Positions 49,594-60,880 of a DNA stretch of 64,000 nucleotides are shown piece after piece (positions within the stretch are counted from its first letter, which is position 1; every line of letters starts with the position of its first letter). The stretch is from NCBI GenBank assembly GCA_947623455.1, contig OX392538.1, forward strand, positions 23,993,001-24,057,000, given 5' to 3'. The translations under genes were made by a program, and so were the position numbers. This stretch comes from Mimachlamys varia (lineage: Eukaryota > Mollusca > Bivalvia > Pectinida > Pectinidae). Under the pieces are notes generated by a model that saw only the letters and a list, made by a program, of their open reading frames with translations, searched no databases and was not told where the DNA came from.

Positions 49594-50973
49594 ATGAGCT
49601 TGTTTCTGTATATCTCCGTTATTGCCGGTTTGTGGCTCACGAAGAGCTGCAATACAGCCGTGATAGATACACCGGAAGTAGTTTATAGCTGGCCAAATCT
49701 CGAGTTCGATTGGAGAAGCGAGAACCAGAAACAAGATTATATTGCTGATGGCCGATATATTCCCGAAAACAATCCGTTTACGGGGATTAAAGTATACAAA
49801 GGGAAAACTTATATCAACGTTCCAAGATGGCGATTAGGGGTACCATCTACACTCAATGTTGTGGTCGAGAAAAATGGCAAACCGTTTCTGCAGCCATATC
49901 CTAGCTGGGAAATGCAAAGTCTTGCAGGTGATTGCAACACATTTAAGTTTATACAGAGCATGGAGATCGATCCGAACACTGGGTTGATGTGGATCATAGA
50001 TACAGGACGAATCAACATTTTCCCCGCCCCGACGGGATCTCAGGACCCGCAGAATCTGTGCCCACCAAAACTCGTCATTTATGATCTGAACAACAACGTC
50101 ACAGTTCTTAAGTATGAGTTCCCACCTAATGTCGTGAACCCAAGCACAACATTTCTGAATGACATCGTTCTGGATTACGTCGACGGGGAGGCGAGATTTG
50201 CTTATATAACGGACACTTTTGATTTCAAAATCGTCGTATATGATAGAAAACAGAACATGTCTTATTTTATCCAGGACCTTCCATCCATGTCTCCGGAAAG
50301 TCCAACCGCTGGTGATATTTCTGTTGGTAATATAAGTCTATCGGTGGGGGTTCTCGGAATCAATGGAATAGCCATGTCACCGGATTTCAAATACGTGTAT
50401 TATGGACCTGTGGCTGGAGTTGGACTCCATCAAGTGCCAACATCGCTTTTGCGCAATCGTGAAAGCAGTTCCGCTACGTCATATCCGGAAATAAGGAAAG
50501 TGGGAGACAAATTTACACAATCTGACGGCATGTTGGCTACACAGGCCGGTCGAATATATTTCCCGGCTTTGTCCGTTAACGCTCTGTGGAGATGGGACAT
50601 GGAAAAAGATCGATTGGATCAGGGTGTGTCCGAAAGTGACGTCATCATGCGAACGCAAGAAGAAGTAGTCAAAAATGACGACACGATGCAATGGATTGAC
50701 ACCTTAGGGATTGATGAAAAGGGTTGTATCTGGTTCACGGCTCCTGCTGTGCATCGCTGGATGACCGGAAACATGGACCTGTCGGGCGCGAGCGGTGACA
50801 ACTTCTATATATGGAAAGTGTGCGTAAACGAACTTGGTTACCTCCAAAACGCTGACGTCAGTACGAAGGATTCAACAAATGGCGGAAATTCCAATGCTGG
50901 CAGAATGTCTCTGGTTGTCATATTAATGCATTTTATCAAACAGATCATGGCGTACGTTCAAGGTTTTAATTAA
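49594..50973 (+). CDS. Yellow/MRJP-family protein, paralogue B (intronless)
   Basis: Single-exon frame of 459 aa. The start is the ATG at 49594 (catcATGa), 28 nt after a predicted transcription start; the open frame runs further upstream only through a non-ATG codon that overlaps the TATA box. Residues 1-22 are a signal peptide (SLFLYISVIAGLWL core). Family motifs in order: VPRWRLGVPSTLN at about 76-88, QSMEIDPNTGLMWIID at about 121-136, LCPPKLVIYD at about 155-164, NDIVLDYVDG at about 189-198, GIAMSPDF at about 258-265, QSDGML and WIDTLGIDE further on, and NFYIWKV near the end. Cysteines 114 and 156 match those of paralogue A. Glycosylation sequons include N168, N221 and N246. A small polar linker (NGGNSNAG) precedes a C-terminal hydrophobic stretch from about residue 437, again resembling a GPI signal, though it contains a lysine. 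Same strand as paralogue A. Secreted or surface propeller protein; substrate unknown. Confidence 0.95.
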   Translation: MSLFLYISVIAGLWLTKSCNTAVIDTPEVVYSWPNLEFDWRSENQKQDYIADGRYIPENNPFTGIKVYKGKTYINVPRWRLGVPSTLNVVVEKNGKPFLQPYPSWEMQSLAGDCNTFKFIQSMEIDPNTGLMWIIDTGRINIFPAPTGSQDPQNLCPPKLVIYDLNNNVTVLKYEFPPNVVNPSTTFLNDIVLDYVDGEARFAYITDTFDFKIVVYDRKQNMSYFIQDLPSMSPESPTAGDISVGNISLSVGVLGINGIAMSPDFKYVYYGPVAGVGLHQVPTSLLRNRESSSATSYPEIRKVGDKFTQSDGMLATQAGRIYFPALSVNALWRWDMEKDRLDQGVSESDVIMRTQEEVVKNDDTMQWIDTLGIDEKGCIWFTAPAVHRWMTGNMDLSGASGDNFYIWKVCVNELGYLQNADVSTKDSTNGGNSNAGRMSLVVILMHFIKQIMAYVQGFN

Positions 50974-51246
50974 TGGCATTTCATTTATTTTCTTACCAAT
51001 TATTATATATATCTCATTCTAAATGTCCCAAATGCATTATTATTTAATGATTCCAATGATCTTAGACATAAAATCTATATAATTTATAATGTTGTCATAC
51101 AAATGTTTAAAAAATGTTAATATTCATTTTTAGTAAAAATGTTCCATAAACATATCACAATTAGACATTTTGATATCTAATACAATACTATATGATTTGT
51201 TACTGTTACATATACATGCCGTTTATACATTTTCCATGTCTTTTAT

Positions 51247-51252
51247 ATTAAA
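51247..51252 (+). terminator. Candidate poly(A) signal of Yellow-like gene B
   Basis: ATTAAA variant about 275 nt after the stop codon at 50971-50973. No canonical AATAAA was noticed between the stop codon and this site, and weaker variants (for example CATAAA near 51069) could be used instead. Confidence 0.25.
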
Positions 51253-51964
51253 AAAACATATTTTGTTCTTAAATGGTGTTTTTGTCCACTTTTCGATCAT
51301 CAATTTCTGACGTTTCATTTACATTGTATTACTTTTCACTTTTTACGAAATAGTCTCTAAATGCACCTACTGTATGTATGGAAATATGTGTGCTGAAAAG
51401 CGTGTTTACATAAGCAGGATAGACGGCAGATTTAGAATCGATCCTGATAAGATATATCTGCATCCGCCTATCACACACCGTTAAACTTAGGGTTCTGGGC
51501 CTAAAACATTTCCAGGTTGTAAGACACAAACCCAATAGTTTATATATACATTCATTTCCACAAATTTAATCTCAACCCCGTTAAAATGGCTCCAACAAAT
51601 TATGGTTGATATCCACTGACAAAGATTCCTCTCCCAGGGAGAAGTCAGAAGTCCCTCTCTCGATTGAAGACGTCCCTCTCCCCAGGGGAAGGCGGGACCC
51701 TAAATTTGTATTTCGTCATACTTCAATTCCAACCACAAGATAAATCTTTGAACCAATAAGAAAGGTTTAGTAAACACATATGCCCCCTCACCTCAGTCAG
51801 TCATCTGTGAGTGTTGTTTATGCCGTATGAGTCAATGACAGAGGAGCCAGGAGCATAAGTTCGCCTAAAAACACTAAACTTATTTATGTGCTGCTTCTTT
51901 ATTTTATTTCACCGGAATGAATTTAAGTGTGATGAAAACATTTGAAACAAATTAAATTAATTAA

Positions 51965-52348
51965 AGGCCCAATATACGTAACTTTCGGCAAAACTTGTAG
52001 CGAAAACAAAGCCTATTAACTATTTATATTTATAGATTTAGTTAAGACTAAGTGATATCAGCAGTATTCAAGATGAATTCTTACGCGGTTACCGGTACAG
52101 CAGCAGTTGAAACTCGGTATTTGTTAACAAGCGTCCATTTTGAACTGTCTTCTAATTGTGGCTTGTTGTTGAAGTGGGCCCCACCTGAACTATTTTCAAT
52201 TCTTTTGGTTTTTCTGTCAAGAGTTTCTTGTTAGTTACCGCTCAAGTTTATTTCGTTTTAAGCTTATTTTTGCATGGTTATCAACTGGATTTTTTTCAGA
52301 ATTTTTCAGAATCTCGAAAAAATTCCTGAAGTTACGTATATTGGGCCT
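51965..52348. mobile_element. TTAA-flanked MITE, copy 2
   Basis: Same family and orientation as copy 1, with intact ends (AGGCCCAATATACGTAACTT; AAGTTACGTATATTGGGCCT) and TTAA at 51961-51964 and 52349-52352. The interior, including GATATCAGCA, TTACCGGTACAGCAG and GTTGAAGTGGGCC, matches copy 1 throughout. About 0.99 kb downstream of Yellow-like gene B. Confidence 0.85.
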
Positions 52349-52352
52349 TTAA

Positions 52353-55300
52353 GATTTCTCATAAAGTTTTATTCAAATTAAGCCATTTAGGCAACGGCTT
52401 TTTACCGTGATCATATATAGGCTTACTAAAGCCGTGCTGTACACGTAGTTCCGCAATAATCATTGCATTCATTACAATATGATACCACAATTACATGTAT
52501 ACAATTGTGTACGGAGAAATGTTGCCGAGTTATACATTATCATGCTGTATGTTAGCACATTCATAAATTAATGGAAGATAAAAAGTAAATAAGGCACTGG
52601 AATAGTAATACTGCAAGAATATGTATTTTTTCAGTAAGTAATCAAAGGTATTTAGGCCTTATATTCAAAACATTAGTTATAAAACTTTTCCAAATAAACG
52701 CTTAATCAAAGTAGTTAGACAAACGAGAGAAACATTATTTGCGTATGATTTTCAAGAAATTGGGCTGACCCCATTTTTAGAGGTTTCGAAATTGCATCCC
52801 GTGACTTTTGGCCTGACAATCAACAGGGGTTATCTCCTACTACCAATTTCATGTTGAAGTATCATTACTTTCAAGCCAGGTTTTCAAAGATACTTAGCGA
52901 ATACCAATTGTATATGTTACTTAATTGCAACCATTGACCTTTGATTTTTTTTACTTTAAGATAAAAAGACGTATACTGACCGACCAATTACACCATATGA
53001 CCTTTGACCTAGATCAATAAGGGTCATCTGCTACCAATGGCCAACCCATGTATATAAAAATAGCATCATTATCAACGACTGCTCGGTCTCGGCAGAAATC
53101 AGGCAAACAGACACAGGCGTTACCACTGCACCACCCGACCACGCTATTTAATTTATCAACGACAACTTTCTATTTTTGTATTTATTATAATATGGGCCAA
53201 TCATTGAAATGCCAAGTATTATTTTTTTCGTTAATTCATATTAATCCTTAACCACTTTGTTCACATATATCGGTAAACGTATATAGGTAATCATATATAT
53301 ACAGAAAAGATATGCCGGAAACCAGACACAGATACAGATATTTTATTAAAGTCTCACCTTCGTACTCATAATACATTGTTAAAATACACCGTATACTCTA
53401 GGGGCTGATCCTACGGAGTCCGAGTTGTATGCAGTTATATGTATAGAGGAAAACGCATTTTGATATGTTAGTGTATGTTGTAGGCTTTAAAAATGGGTTC
53501 TCAATCGCTAATGATGGTAGTACATGTATATGCGAAACTCCCTACATTCCAACAACAGTTGTTGTGACCAAACTCAACATGACTGCAGTAAATATTACAC
53601 TAAAAGTTTTATGAGGATTCGTCCAAGAGAAGGTCTGAACTCTTACAAAAATCTGACACAAATTTGAGTGGAATTCGACAAGGTTCCAGATTGGGCAATG
53701 CCCTTAATAATTAAAATTCTCCACTTAAATCAGTTTATTAATGGATCGTCACCAAACCAAGACTTGACATGCATATTATCATGATGAATCAACATACCAA
53801 ACGAAATTTCAATATCTCTATTCATTTTATTTCATTGATGAGTAAATGTGCGGAAATATGGTTCGATTCCTTCGACATCGTACTGTTACGTCAGAGAAGT
53901 GTATCGTTGGTTTCCGACGATGTTCCATCGATTGACATTTGAATCACTGAATAAAGACTACATATCGAGTCGTCATGGTTTAAACGTGTTCCCCAACCCA
54001 AAGTAACACTTTTTCAAAAACAAAGTTTCCCAAAATCTCTCAGGAAATGGCCAAGATATGACCAGTATGGTTTCTCGCCCAACGGGAAGCTTTTGGTGCA
54101 TACTGGGGAAATCTACAGAGATTTCGATCGATAACCCGTTTTTTGTTTGTAAGCCCAGAACCTACACTACCATATAAAATGGGTTTCCTCTTTACATATA
54201 AATGCATACAGTATAAAAAATGAAGGACGCCACTCAATTAGAGAAATGAGAGACTATATAGACATAAGTATATCAATAGCACTTATCCAAGTCCGATTAT
54301 AAATTATTTCTATAAAAAACAGTCCTTGTACACATCAGGTCTGTTTAAACATAAAACATATGACTTAAAGTTGTCATGTAAATGTATAGCTAAGCATATA
54401 CCACTACTAATAATAATAATCTACAATAATTCGAGGATCTTTATACCGCTTCATCTCAACCTATAGGTCTCCTTAAAACGGTTCACAATTTTTTATCCGT
54501 TATTATAGGGCCTTAGCAACCAGCCAATATCGTTTCCAACTCTATGCGGAGCATACAACCGGTGCTGCCATTTCGGCGCCCACATCTAGCATTATACAAT
54601 TTTAGCACTGCCCAATCATGTACTCCTACTCGGCGTCCTACCATGCACTAGACCATCGTGCCATCACATATTGGTCAACCTGTTTTTTTATACAATCCCT
54701 ACTCCCCTAATATACGTCCTATCTCACCTATCCCTCATTTTGTTTGTATTCGTGTATTCGTTTCCCCTTCTCAATTTCAATTTTCTTTAATTCCAAATGC
54801 AATATACAGCATATAGGAAACAACGCAATACAATTACATACAGACATTGAATATACATTTCTTACATTTAAATGGTATACAAACTGGCGGAAAACATACC
54901 ATAGTTGACTTACTATATACGTGTAGCTGATATATTTGTATAATAGTAATAAATTTAATAAACGTGATATTTTTAAAGTAGGGAGCGTGTATCCAATATT
55001 GCCTTCTTTTAATCCTTGTAATTAAAATCTTCTCTTGTTATCTACTAGCAATAAAACATACATTATTCATGAGGTTTTTTTCTTCGTTGACAAAATGTAT
55101 TGTTCACCATATGCTCTATCAACATTTGTATGGGAAACAGATTTATTTCAGCTGCACAACTTGTTTGTTATATTACTGTTGTATGTTTGGAAAGAAATAA
55201 AGTGTATTCTAACTGTATATAGACCAGTAAGATATTTAACTTTTCTATAAAGAAATTATGCTGTCTTTTAAACATGTAATAATATCATGAAATATCGTTT

Positions 55301-55898
55301 AATTATCCAATTAGAAATTTTAAAATTTTAAGCCTTTACGATGCATATTAACTGGTTTAATTTTCGTATGTTCACTCCAACAATGCTAGAGGTTTAACTC
55401 GATGAGAACTTTTTGACAGGGCTCCATAGAGCAGGCAATGCTATCCCTGTCATACGTATAGGAAGATGAGATATAGGTTAAAGAAGTGAGAGTTACGTCC
55501 CTTCTGTTAGGACCACTCCATTTCAAAGAGCCAGATTTATAAATAGATACAATTTTAACAGCAAGCAGTTCGCGAGACTTCAAAAGCTATTTGCACAAAT
55601 TAGTTCAACACTGAGAAAAAGCATGTGAAACGTTGAAAAGAAAGTTTGCCAAAGACTTAATATTAATTGATATCATTAAGAATATTATTTTAATCAAACA
55701 CAATGCATGATTACTCCATCTATGTCAGGATATTAAAAATGCAAATTACTTACCAAATTCTTAGTGTTTGAAGTCGTATGTTAATCCATTTTTGTTGTAT
55801 TATTTGTTGAAATTGTCCACAGAAAAGGTTAATTATATCACATTCAACTATTATTTATTATAAAAGAATAACGGGGCTATAAGTGTCTTCCTTTATAA
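52353..55898. other. No gene recognised
   Basis: Contains only the SINE head fragment near 53.1 kb. The rest, including the slightly more GC-rich 54.4-54.8 kb, gave no supported feature. Confidence 0.45.
53085..53148 (-). mobile_element. tRNA-Glu-like SINE head fragment
   Basis: On the minus strand GTGGTCGGGTGGTGCAGTGG begins a head matching the SINE at 56766, followed by TAACGCCTG; similarity then fades. Truncated copy. Confidence 0.45.
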
Positions 55899-55902
55899 TT
55901 AA

Positions 55903-56303
55903 AGGCCCAATATACGTAACTTCAGGACATTTTTCTTGATTCTGAAAATTTCTGAAAAAAATCCTGTTGATAACCTTGCAAAAATAAGCCTAAAACGAAG
56001 TGACCAAGTAAAACTGAGCGGTTACTTACAAGAAACTCTGGACAGAAAAATCCGATGAATTAAAAATAGTTCAGGTGGGGCCTACTTCAACACCAAGCCG
56101 AAGTTAGAAGACAGTTCAAAATAGACGCGTGTGTACAAATACCGAGTTTCAACTGCTGCTGTATCGGTAACCGCATAAGAATTCATCTTGAGTATTGCTG
56201 ATATCAGTTAACTTAATCTTAACTAAATCTATAAATATAAGGCAAAAAAATAAAATAGGCTTGATTTTCGCTTCAAATTTTGCCGATAGTTACGTATATT
56301 GGT
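55903..56303. mobile_element. TTAA MITE, copy 3, inverted
   Basis: The interior is the reverse complement of copies 1 and 2 (CGAAGTGACC...GGTGGGGCCTACTTCAAC...GATATCAG). The left end and its TTAA (55899-55902) are intact; the right end has decayed to TACGTATATTGGTCATGG and lost its TTAA. Confidence 0.8.
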
Positions 56304-56379
56304 CATGGGTAGATTTTCGCGAATTATATATCTCGTAATGACTATTAGATCTTTTCCCTAGGTCCTACCTGGCAACTCC

Positions 56380-56500
56380 CGGTAATCAAGTGAAATGAAT
56401 TGTCTTCATTTACCCGACCACGTGCATGGGTTTTCTCCGGGTACCAAGGTTAGAACTATCGTGCGCTAATATCCGGCCAACAAGAGTAACTAATATTAGC
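56380..56500 (+). mobile_element. SINE body, opposite orientation, tail-to-tail with the next copy
   Basis: Plus-strand sequence (CCGACCACGTG, GGGTTTTCTCCGGGTACC, then CCGGCCAACAAGAGTAACTA) repeats the body and 3' end of the SINE at 56575-56766 in inverted orientation. About 75 bp of AT-rich spacer separate the tails. The head is absent or unrecognisable. Confidence 0.55.
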
Positions 56501-56574
56501 TGAACTTGTTCTATTATATAAAAAATATCTATAAACTTTATTTAATTTACAACAATTATGAAATAAGTTATCCA

Positions 56575-56766
56575 ACTTATATTAATCACTCTTGTTGGCC
56601 CGGATGTTAACGCGCGAGGGGTTTTATTGTGGAAGAAAACCGGAGTACCTGGAGAAAACCCACGTGGTCGAGCAGGCGACCCCATACCGTTTCACGTCAG
56701 ATCGGGGAATCGAAACCCGGCCGCCTTGGTGAAAGGCAAGTGTGCTATCCACTGCACCACCCGACC
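56575..56766 (-). mobile_element. tRNA-Glu-like SINE
   Basis: On the minus strand the head starts GGTCGGGTGGTGCAGTGGAT. It contains GCCTTTCACCAAGGCGGCC, very close to the tRNA-Glu(TTC) anticodon arm, then GGGTTTCGATTCCCC as B box. The body carries the shared core (GGGTTTTCTCCAGGTACTCC) and ends around GGCCAACAAGAGTGATTAAT. Confidence 0.7.
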
Positions 56767-58500
56767 ACCCATATGTTCCATTACTGTTGTAAAATGAATA
56801 ATTAACAAAAAATATGATTTTAATTGAAGTGCCCTGCAACACTTCTACATTTATTTTCAAATTGATTTTAGAGGAGTTTATTTATCAGCGCATTTGGACA
56901 GGCATTATGTAAAAGTCGAAAAAAAATCTTAAAATGATAACGAATGGGCCGAGTTCATGCCCCACCAATTAGTTTCGATTGTTTTCCTTCATAAGATTCC
57001 TAATTGCTTACTTGCTGCAAATGAAAAAATATGATATGATGAATAATGGGTGCAGGCGTAAATGCCCATGTATATCCATATGTAGGTTATGTGATAAAAG
57101 TGTTGAAGTATTTAAACTTCATAAATTAATAAATTAAAAATGTGTATTTCTTGTTACAATTTCACTTTAAAACTCTCCCCCCTCCTTCGAAAAAAAAAAC
57201 AACCTAATGCAGACACAGTAAAATCAATGTAAATTTCTCTCTGATTGGGGAAGTATCGTTTTGTTAACAAACCGTATGCGTTTTTAACGATTATTATTGT
57301 TTAATTTTGATTTAATTTTTTAATTTTTCTATTTTATTTTAATTCCGTTACAAATTTAGCCATATTTTCGAGCTAGATTTATTAATTCTTCAAATTGTGA
57401 AACCCTCTACTCACAACAACTTTTATATAAATCCATGACAATGATTATGGTCAAATAGACAAGGCCAGTTTTGAGGGCGTTGGGGCTAACTTTAGTGTTG
57501 TTTTGCTTTATTTCATAAAGAGTGTTAAAAATACGTTCCTTTCCGTAACACCATTAAAATTTTCACCTAGTTAGTCCTTATGTATTATATGACATTTAAA
57601 AAATAAATTCCTTGAAGAATACCCCCCGCCCCCCCCCCTAACAAAGCAATGAACAAAAATCCAAATATCGTTTTCTGGATCTGCCATGTATGCAGCTGAA
57701 TCATGGTAATAGTTATATTACAAGAAATTTCACTGTCTTCGAGTAATTCTTCAGTTGCATACCACGTGTATATCTCGCTACTAAACCGTCGCATACCACG
57801 GTACTTACTAATTAGAGGACAATATTGGATGGGAGGGGGTCCTTTTATGCATTAAAATTACTAACAATCTAATTGAGAAAATCCACATTTTATTAGACTT
57901 AATAGCTTAATTTCAATCATGCCCCGACCCTATCCTTATTAATACTTTCAATAAGAATACAAACTTTGTCGGGGTTTCCAAGTCACTAAATTATTAATAG
58001 ATCTATTTGAGTTCCAGGGAAAAGTTGGTAAGCATGAAACAGTACTGAGAAATTTAAAGATGACTTTGCAAATCTATTTTTAGTACTGATGTGATATTTA
58101 TACCTATTTATAAATCATTAAAAAACTGTTTTAACTTCAGAAAAGAAAAGAAAAAAAAAATTAACACATGCAAATTTGAGACATATGTTTCTTACTTATA
58201 TCACGAAACATCAATAAAAACCATCAAAATCAATTTGTACGGAAATAATATCTTGTAAGGAAAAATTATCGGCAAATGTTATTTCTGGATTTCGCTCTAT
58301 TTATCCCCCGAGAAATCTTTTTGGGACCATTCTGCTATAGTCTATTCCATTTTCGAACTTTCAATAATTGCTAAAATAATAAAATTGTGATCCTATAAAA
58401 AGTTACTCTGCAGAATACACCTAATATAATTATAATTCACAAGGCATTTTTACCAATAAGTTTGCCAGTAAATTACAGTCACGCGCTAGGATTCTGAGTG
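56767..58500. other. No gene recognised
   Basis: AT-rich, with a C-rich tract near 57624. It leads into the promoter-like region beginning about 58.5 kb. Confidence 0.45.
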
Positions 58501-58516
58501 AATGGGTGGTCATTGA

Positions 58517-58526
58517 ATGACGTCAT
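58517..58526. promoter_or_regulatory. Palindromic CRE/ATF motif
   Basis: ATGACGTCAT, a perfect CREB/ATF palindrome, upstream of the candidate first exons at 58.9-59.3 kb. A second TGACGTCA is at 58987-58994. A 17-bp palindrome (TACGGTAA-A-TTACCGTA) lies between them at about 58553-58569. Confidence 0.45.
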
Positions 58527-58966
58527 TGCATTGGTCAGTGCCCGAGATAAATTACGGTAAATTACCGTAGCAACTCTCCACTCGATGGGTCGTAAATTAT
58601 TGAGTATATTTACTTCTTAAATTTGACAACTATTAATTTTCTAATGTTAATTGGCTTTCTTTAGATATAGTCGTAATTCTAGTTGATGAAAACTTTTTAT
58701 GTTTTAATTGAATTGAAAAATTAGCGCCGCAAAATATACTGTGTGCTATTTCTGGAACGGGTTATAGGGCGGGAATCAGTTGTAAAGCCTTCATCGGACC
58801 GATGTCATACGATTGTTCCCGATTTCCTCGGTGTTTACCTGTGTGGTAACGACCGTTAAAATGAATACAGAACTCACAGAAGGTAACTAGGAAAGGTTTA
58901 AATAGCATTTGTTTTCTTAATAACCGTCTAGAATAAGACAGTTAGACGTAAAATTTATCCCGACAG

Positions 58967-59161
58967 ATCGCGGACAGGAGGCAGTGTGACGTCACGAGAG
59001 CATCAACAAAGTTGGATCTGGTGGAGAACTGCATCACCTTCGAGGCTGTCAGAAAATTAACTCCTTTATTTTCTGCAAGAAAAAATATTCCGGATGGTTG
59101 GGCATTGTTCAATTTCCAGGTCCATGAGTGCGCTAAAGACATCAATGTGTTTATCAGCTGA
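58967..59161 (+). other. Exon-like open segment of unknown coding status
   Basis: After an acceptor-like TTTATCCCGACAG, a frame stays open for about 64 codons (includes LDLVENCITFEAV, IPDGWALFNFQVHECAKD) and ends in TGA at 59159-59161. A tiny upstream ATG segment at 58861 ends in a good donor (GAAG|GTAACT), but its phase does not fit this frame through that acceptor. The opposite strand is open too, so strand is uncertain. Confidence 0.2.
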
Positions 59162-59175
59162 TTTTGTTAAGAAGA

Positions 59176-59257
59176 ATGTTCAATAATATCGGCGGGGGAC
59201 CGCCATCTTGGACTTCCAGCTCTAGCGGGTTGCCAGATCGTAACAAAATTACCGAGG
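59176..59257 (+). CDS. Candidate first coding exon, gene continuing to the right
   Basis: ATG at 59176 opens a 27-codon frame (MFNNIGGGPPSWTSSSSGL, then PDRNKITE) that ends at a donor-like GAGG|GTAGGC. It lies in a CpG-richer stretch with CRE and YY1 motifs. The polar, glycine- and serine-rich start is plausible for a nuclear protein but matches nothing I recognise. No second exon was found before the end of the window; the minisatellites to the right would lie in its first intron. The evidence is composition and motif based only. Confidence 0.25.
59200..59211. promoter_or_regulatory. YY1-type motif CCGCCATCTTGG
   Basis: Perfect match to the reverse of the YY1 core (AAGATGGCGG), a motif often found just downstream of transcription starts of housekeeping genes. 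Here it sits 24 nt after a candidate start codon. Confidence 0.4.
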
Positions 59258-60477
59258 GTAGGCATTGTGATAGCGTGCATCGGGGATCAATCGATAGTGG
59301 GAAACCTGGGCTTTTCATTTCTTGTTTTCGTCAGTTTATTTATGCAGTATTATGACCGCTTGCAGTATTTTTTCGTTTGTGTATTTGCACCCAACATGGC
59401 CCCGAAAAGTCAATCGTGCTCGATTATGCTGACTCGTGTTTACAACAATACCAATTAATTTTCCGAATCCACTAAGTCAAGGTCGGTGGAAGTCTCCCAT
59501 CGTTTCCTTACATGATTGTAAGCTCATGTTTTATTTCTGTGTGTGTTTATTTGGTTAAAAATAGCTCAGATCTCGTGAAGATATATTTTTTATCATTCGT
59601 TAATTTCGCCCTGGTCAACAAGCAGTGTTTACGTGGTCGGAGATAATCTGTTGAGAAGTTGCCCGATGGTCCTAAAGGTGTTTTCGAGGTCAACCGAGTC
59701 TTGGTAAATATCTCATGGTGTTTATTTAACGATGTCATCTCATAGATCAGTGGGGTTCGGAAATTTATGTTGTCAAAACAAGATAATATTTACATGAATA
59801 CTGGCCATGTTGATGAATGCAGAATTTCAACATGAATTGATTATGTAGGTGTATTCTGCAGGGTAAACATGCAAACCACTTCATACTTCATTTCTAATTA
59901 ATCTTCACACACATACTTTCCACCCTAGCTGAATATAGCTCCCTGTCATCATGGGGAGAACCAGGGACGGTTTCCTTCAAACAATGATATGCACTATATG
60001 CACTAGCAACCCCCCCCCCCCCCCCCACATTTCCAGTTTAGATTTGTTTGCTACTCAAAATATCAAAGACACTGCAAAACCAATTTCCATAACTAGTGTC
60101 ATACCAGAGGGCTACTCGCTGTCACCATTTTGTAGTAGGAAAATAATATGTTACACCCCCCCCCCCCCCAATATCGTTGTTCACAATCAAGCTATTTGCA
60201 TTGAAGAGGTCCCCATATCTTTTTCACCATAGAAACTGAAAAGAACCCCACTAACTCTCAGGATTTCCATTTAAACTATGCAGAAGGATCCCATTTATTT
60301 AAGAATGGGCCCAATTTATAAAATACCCAGCATGAATCCTAGCTGCCTTATCTTATACCCTTCAGTGATTTATCCTCTAAACACCACTTGCACACAAACT
60401 TGACTAGTCAATGCAATGTCACCATAGAGTTGCATGGGTACATGTCAAGTAAGTGCATTTCCCATCAGGCAGTACTT

Positions 60478-60840
60478 TGGTTGGTTTATATCTTGTATCT
60501 TGTGCGTTTGGAGTTTAATGCTCATCATCATTAACAGGTATTATAATTGATATACAGGCCAGGTTTTAGTGTTGGAGGAAAGCCAGAGTTCACAGAGGAA
60601 AAAAGCCTACAGACACGGTGATCAATTTACAATTTATTTCCATGTGTCCATTTCGTACATATTGTTGAAAACAATGTGTCCCACAATGTTAAATTGAATT
60701 ATTTTCAGAATTCCTATAAATCCCATCACAATTTTATGAGAGCTGAACTCGGGACACGCACGTAGATTGATCACTGCAGACATGGCCATTACCTAACGAC
60801 TGCCTGATATATTTGTTAAACCCGCAAGCCAGTAGTGGAG
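60478..60840 (-). mobile_element. Old SINE remnant
   Basis: The plus strand shows the reversed tail and core (ATTAACAGG, then CCAGGTTTTAGTGTTGGAGG, AAAGCCAGAG) of the SINE family. After about 110 bp of unrelated AT-rich sequence there is a degraded head near 60735-60840. It lies immediately before the 24-bp minisatellite. Confidence 0.45.
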
Positions 60841-60880
60841 AGGTATAGTGGTTACTGATAGCAGAATGTCAAATACATTC

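Noticed and set aside
52052..52234. 60-codon frame downstream of Yellow-like gene B
   Set aside because: Lies wholly inside TTAA MITE copy 2 and is not kept in the other copies.
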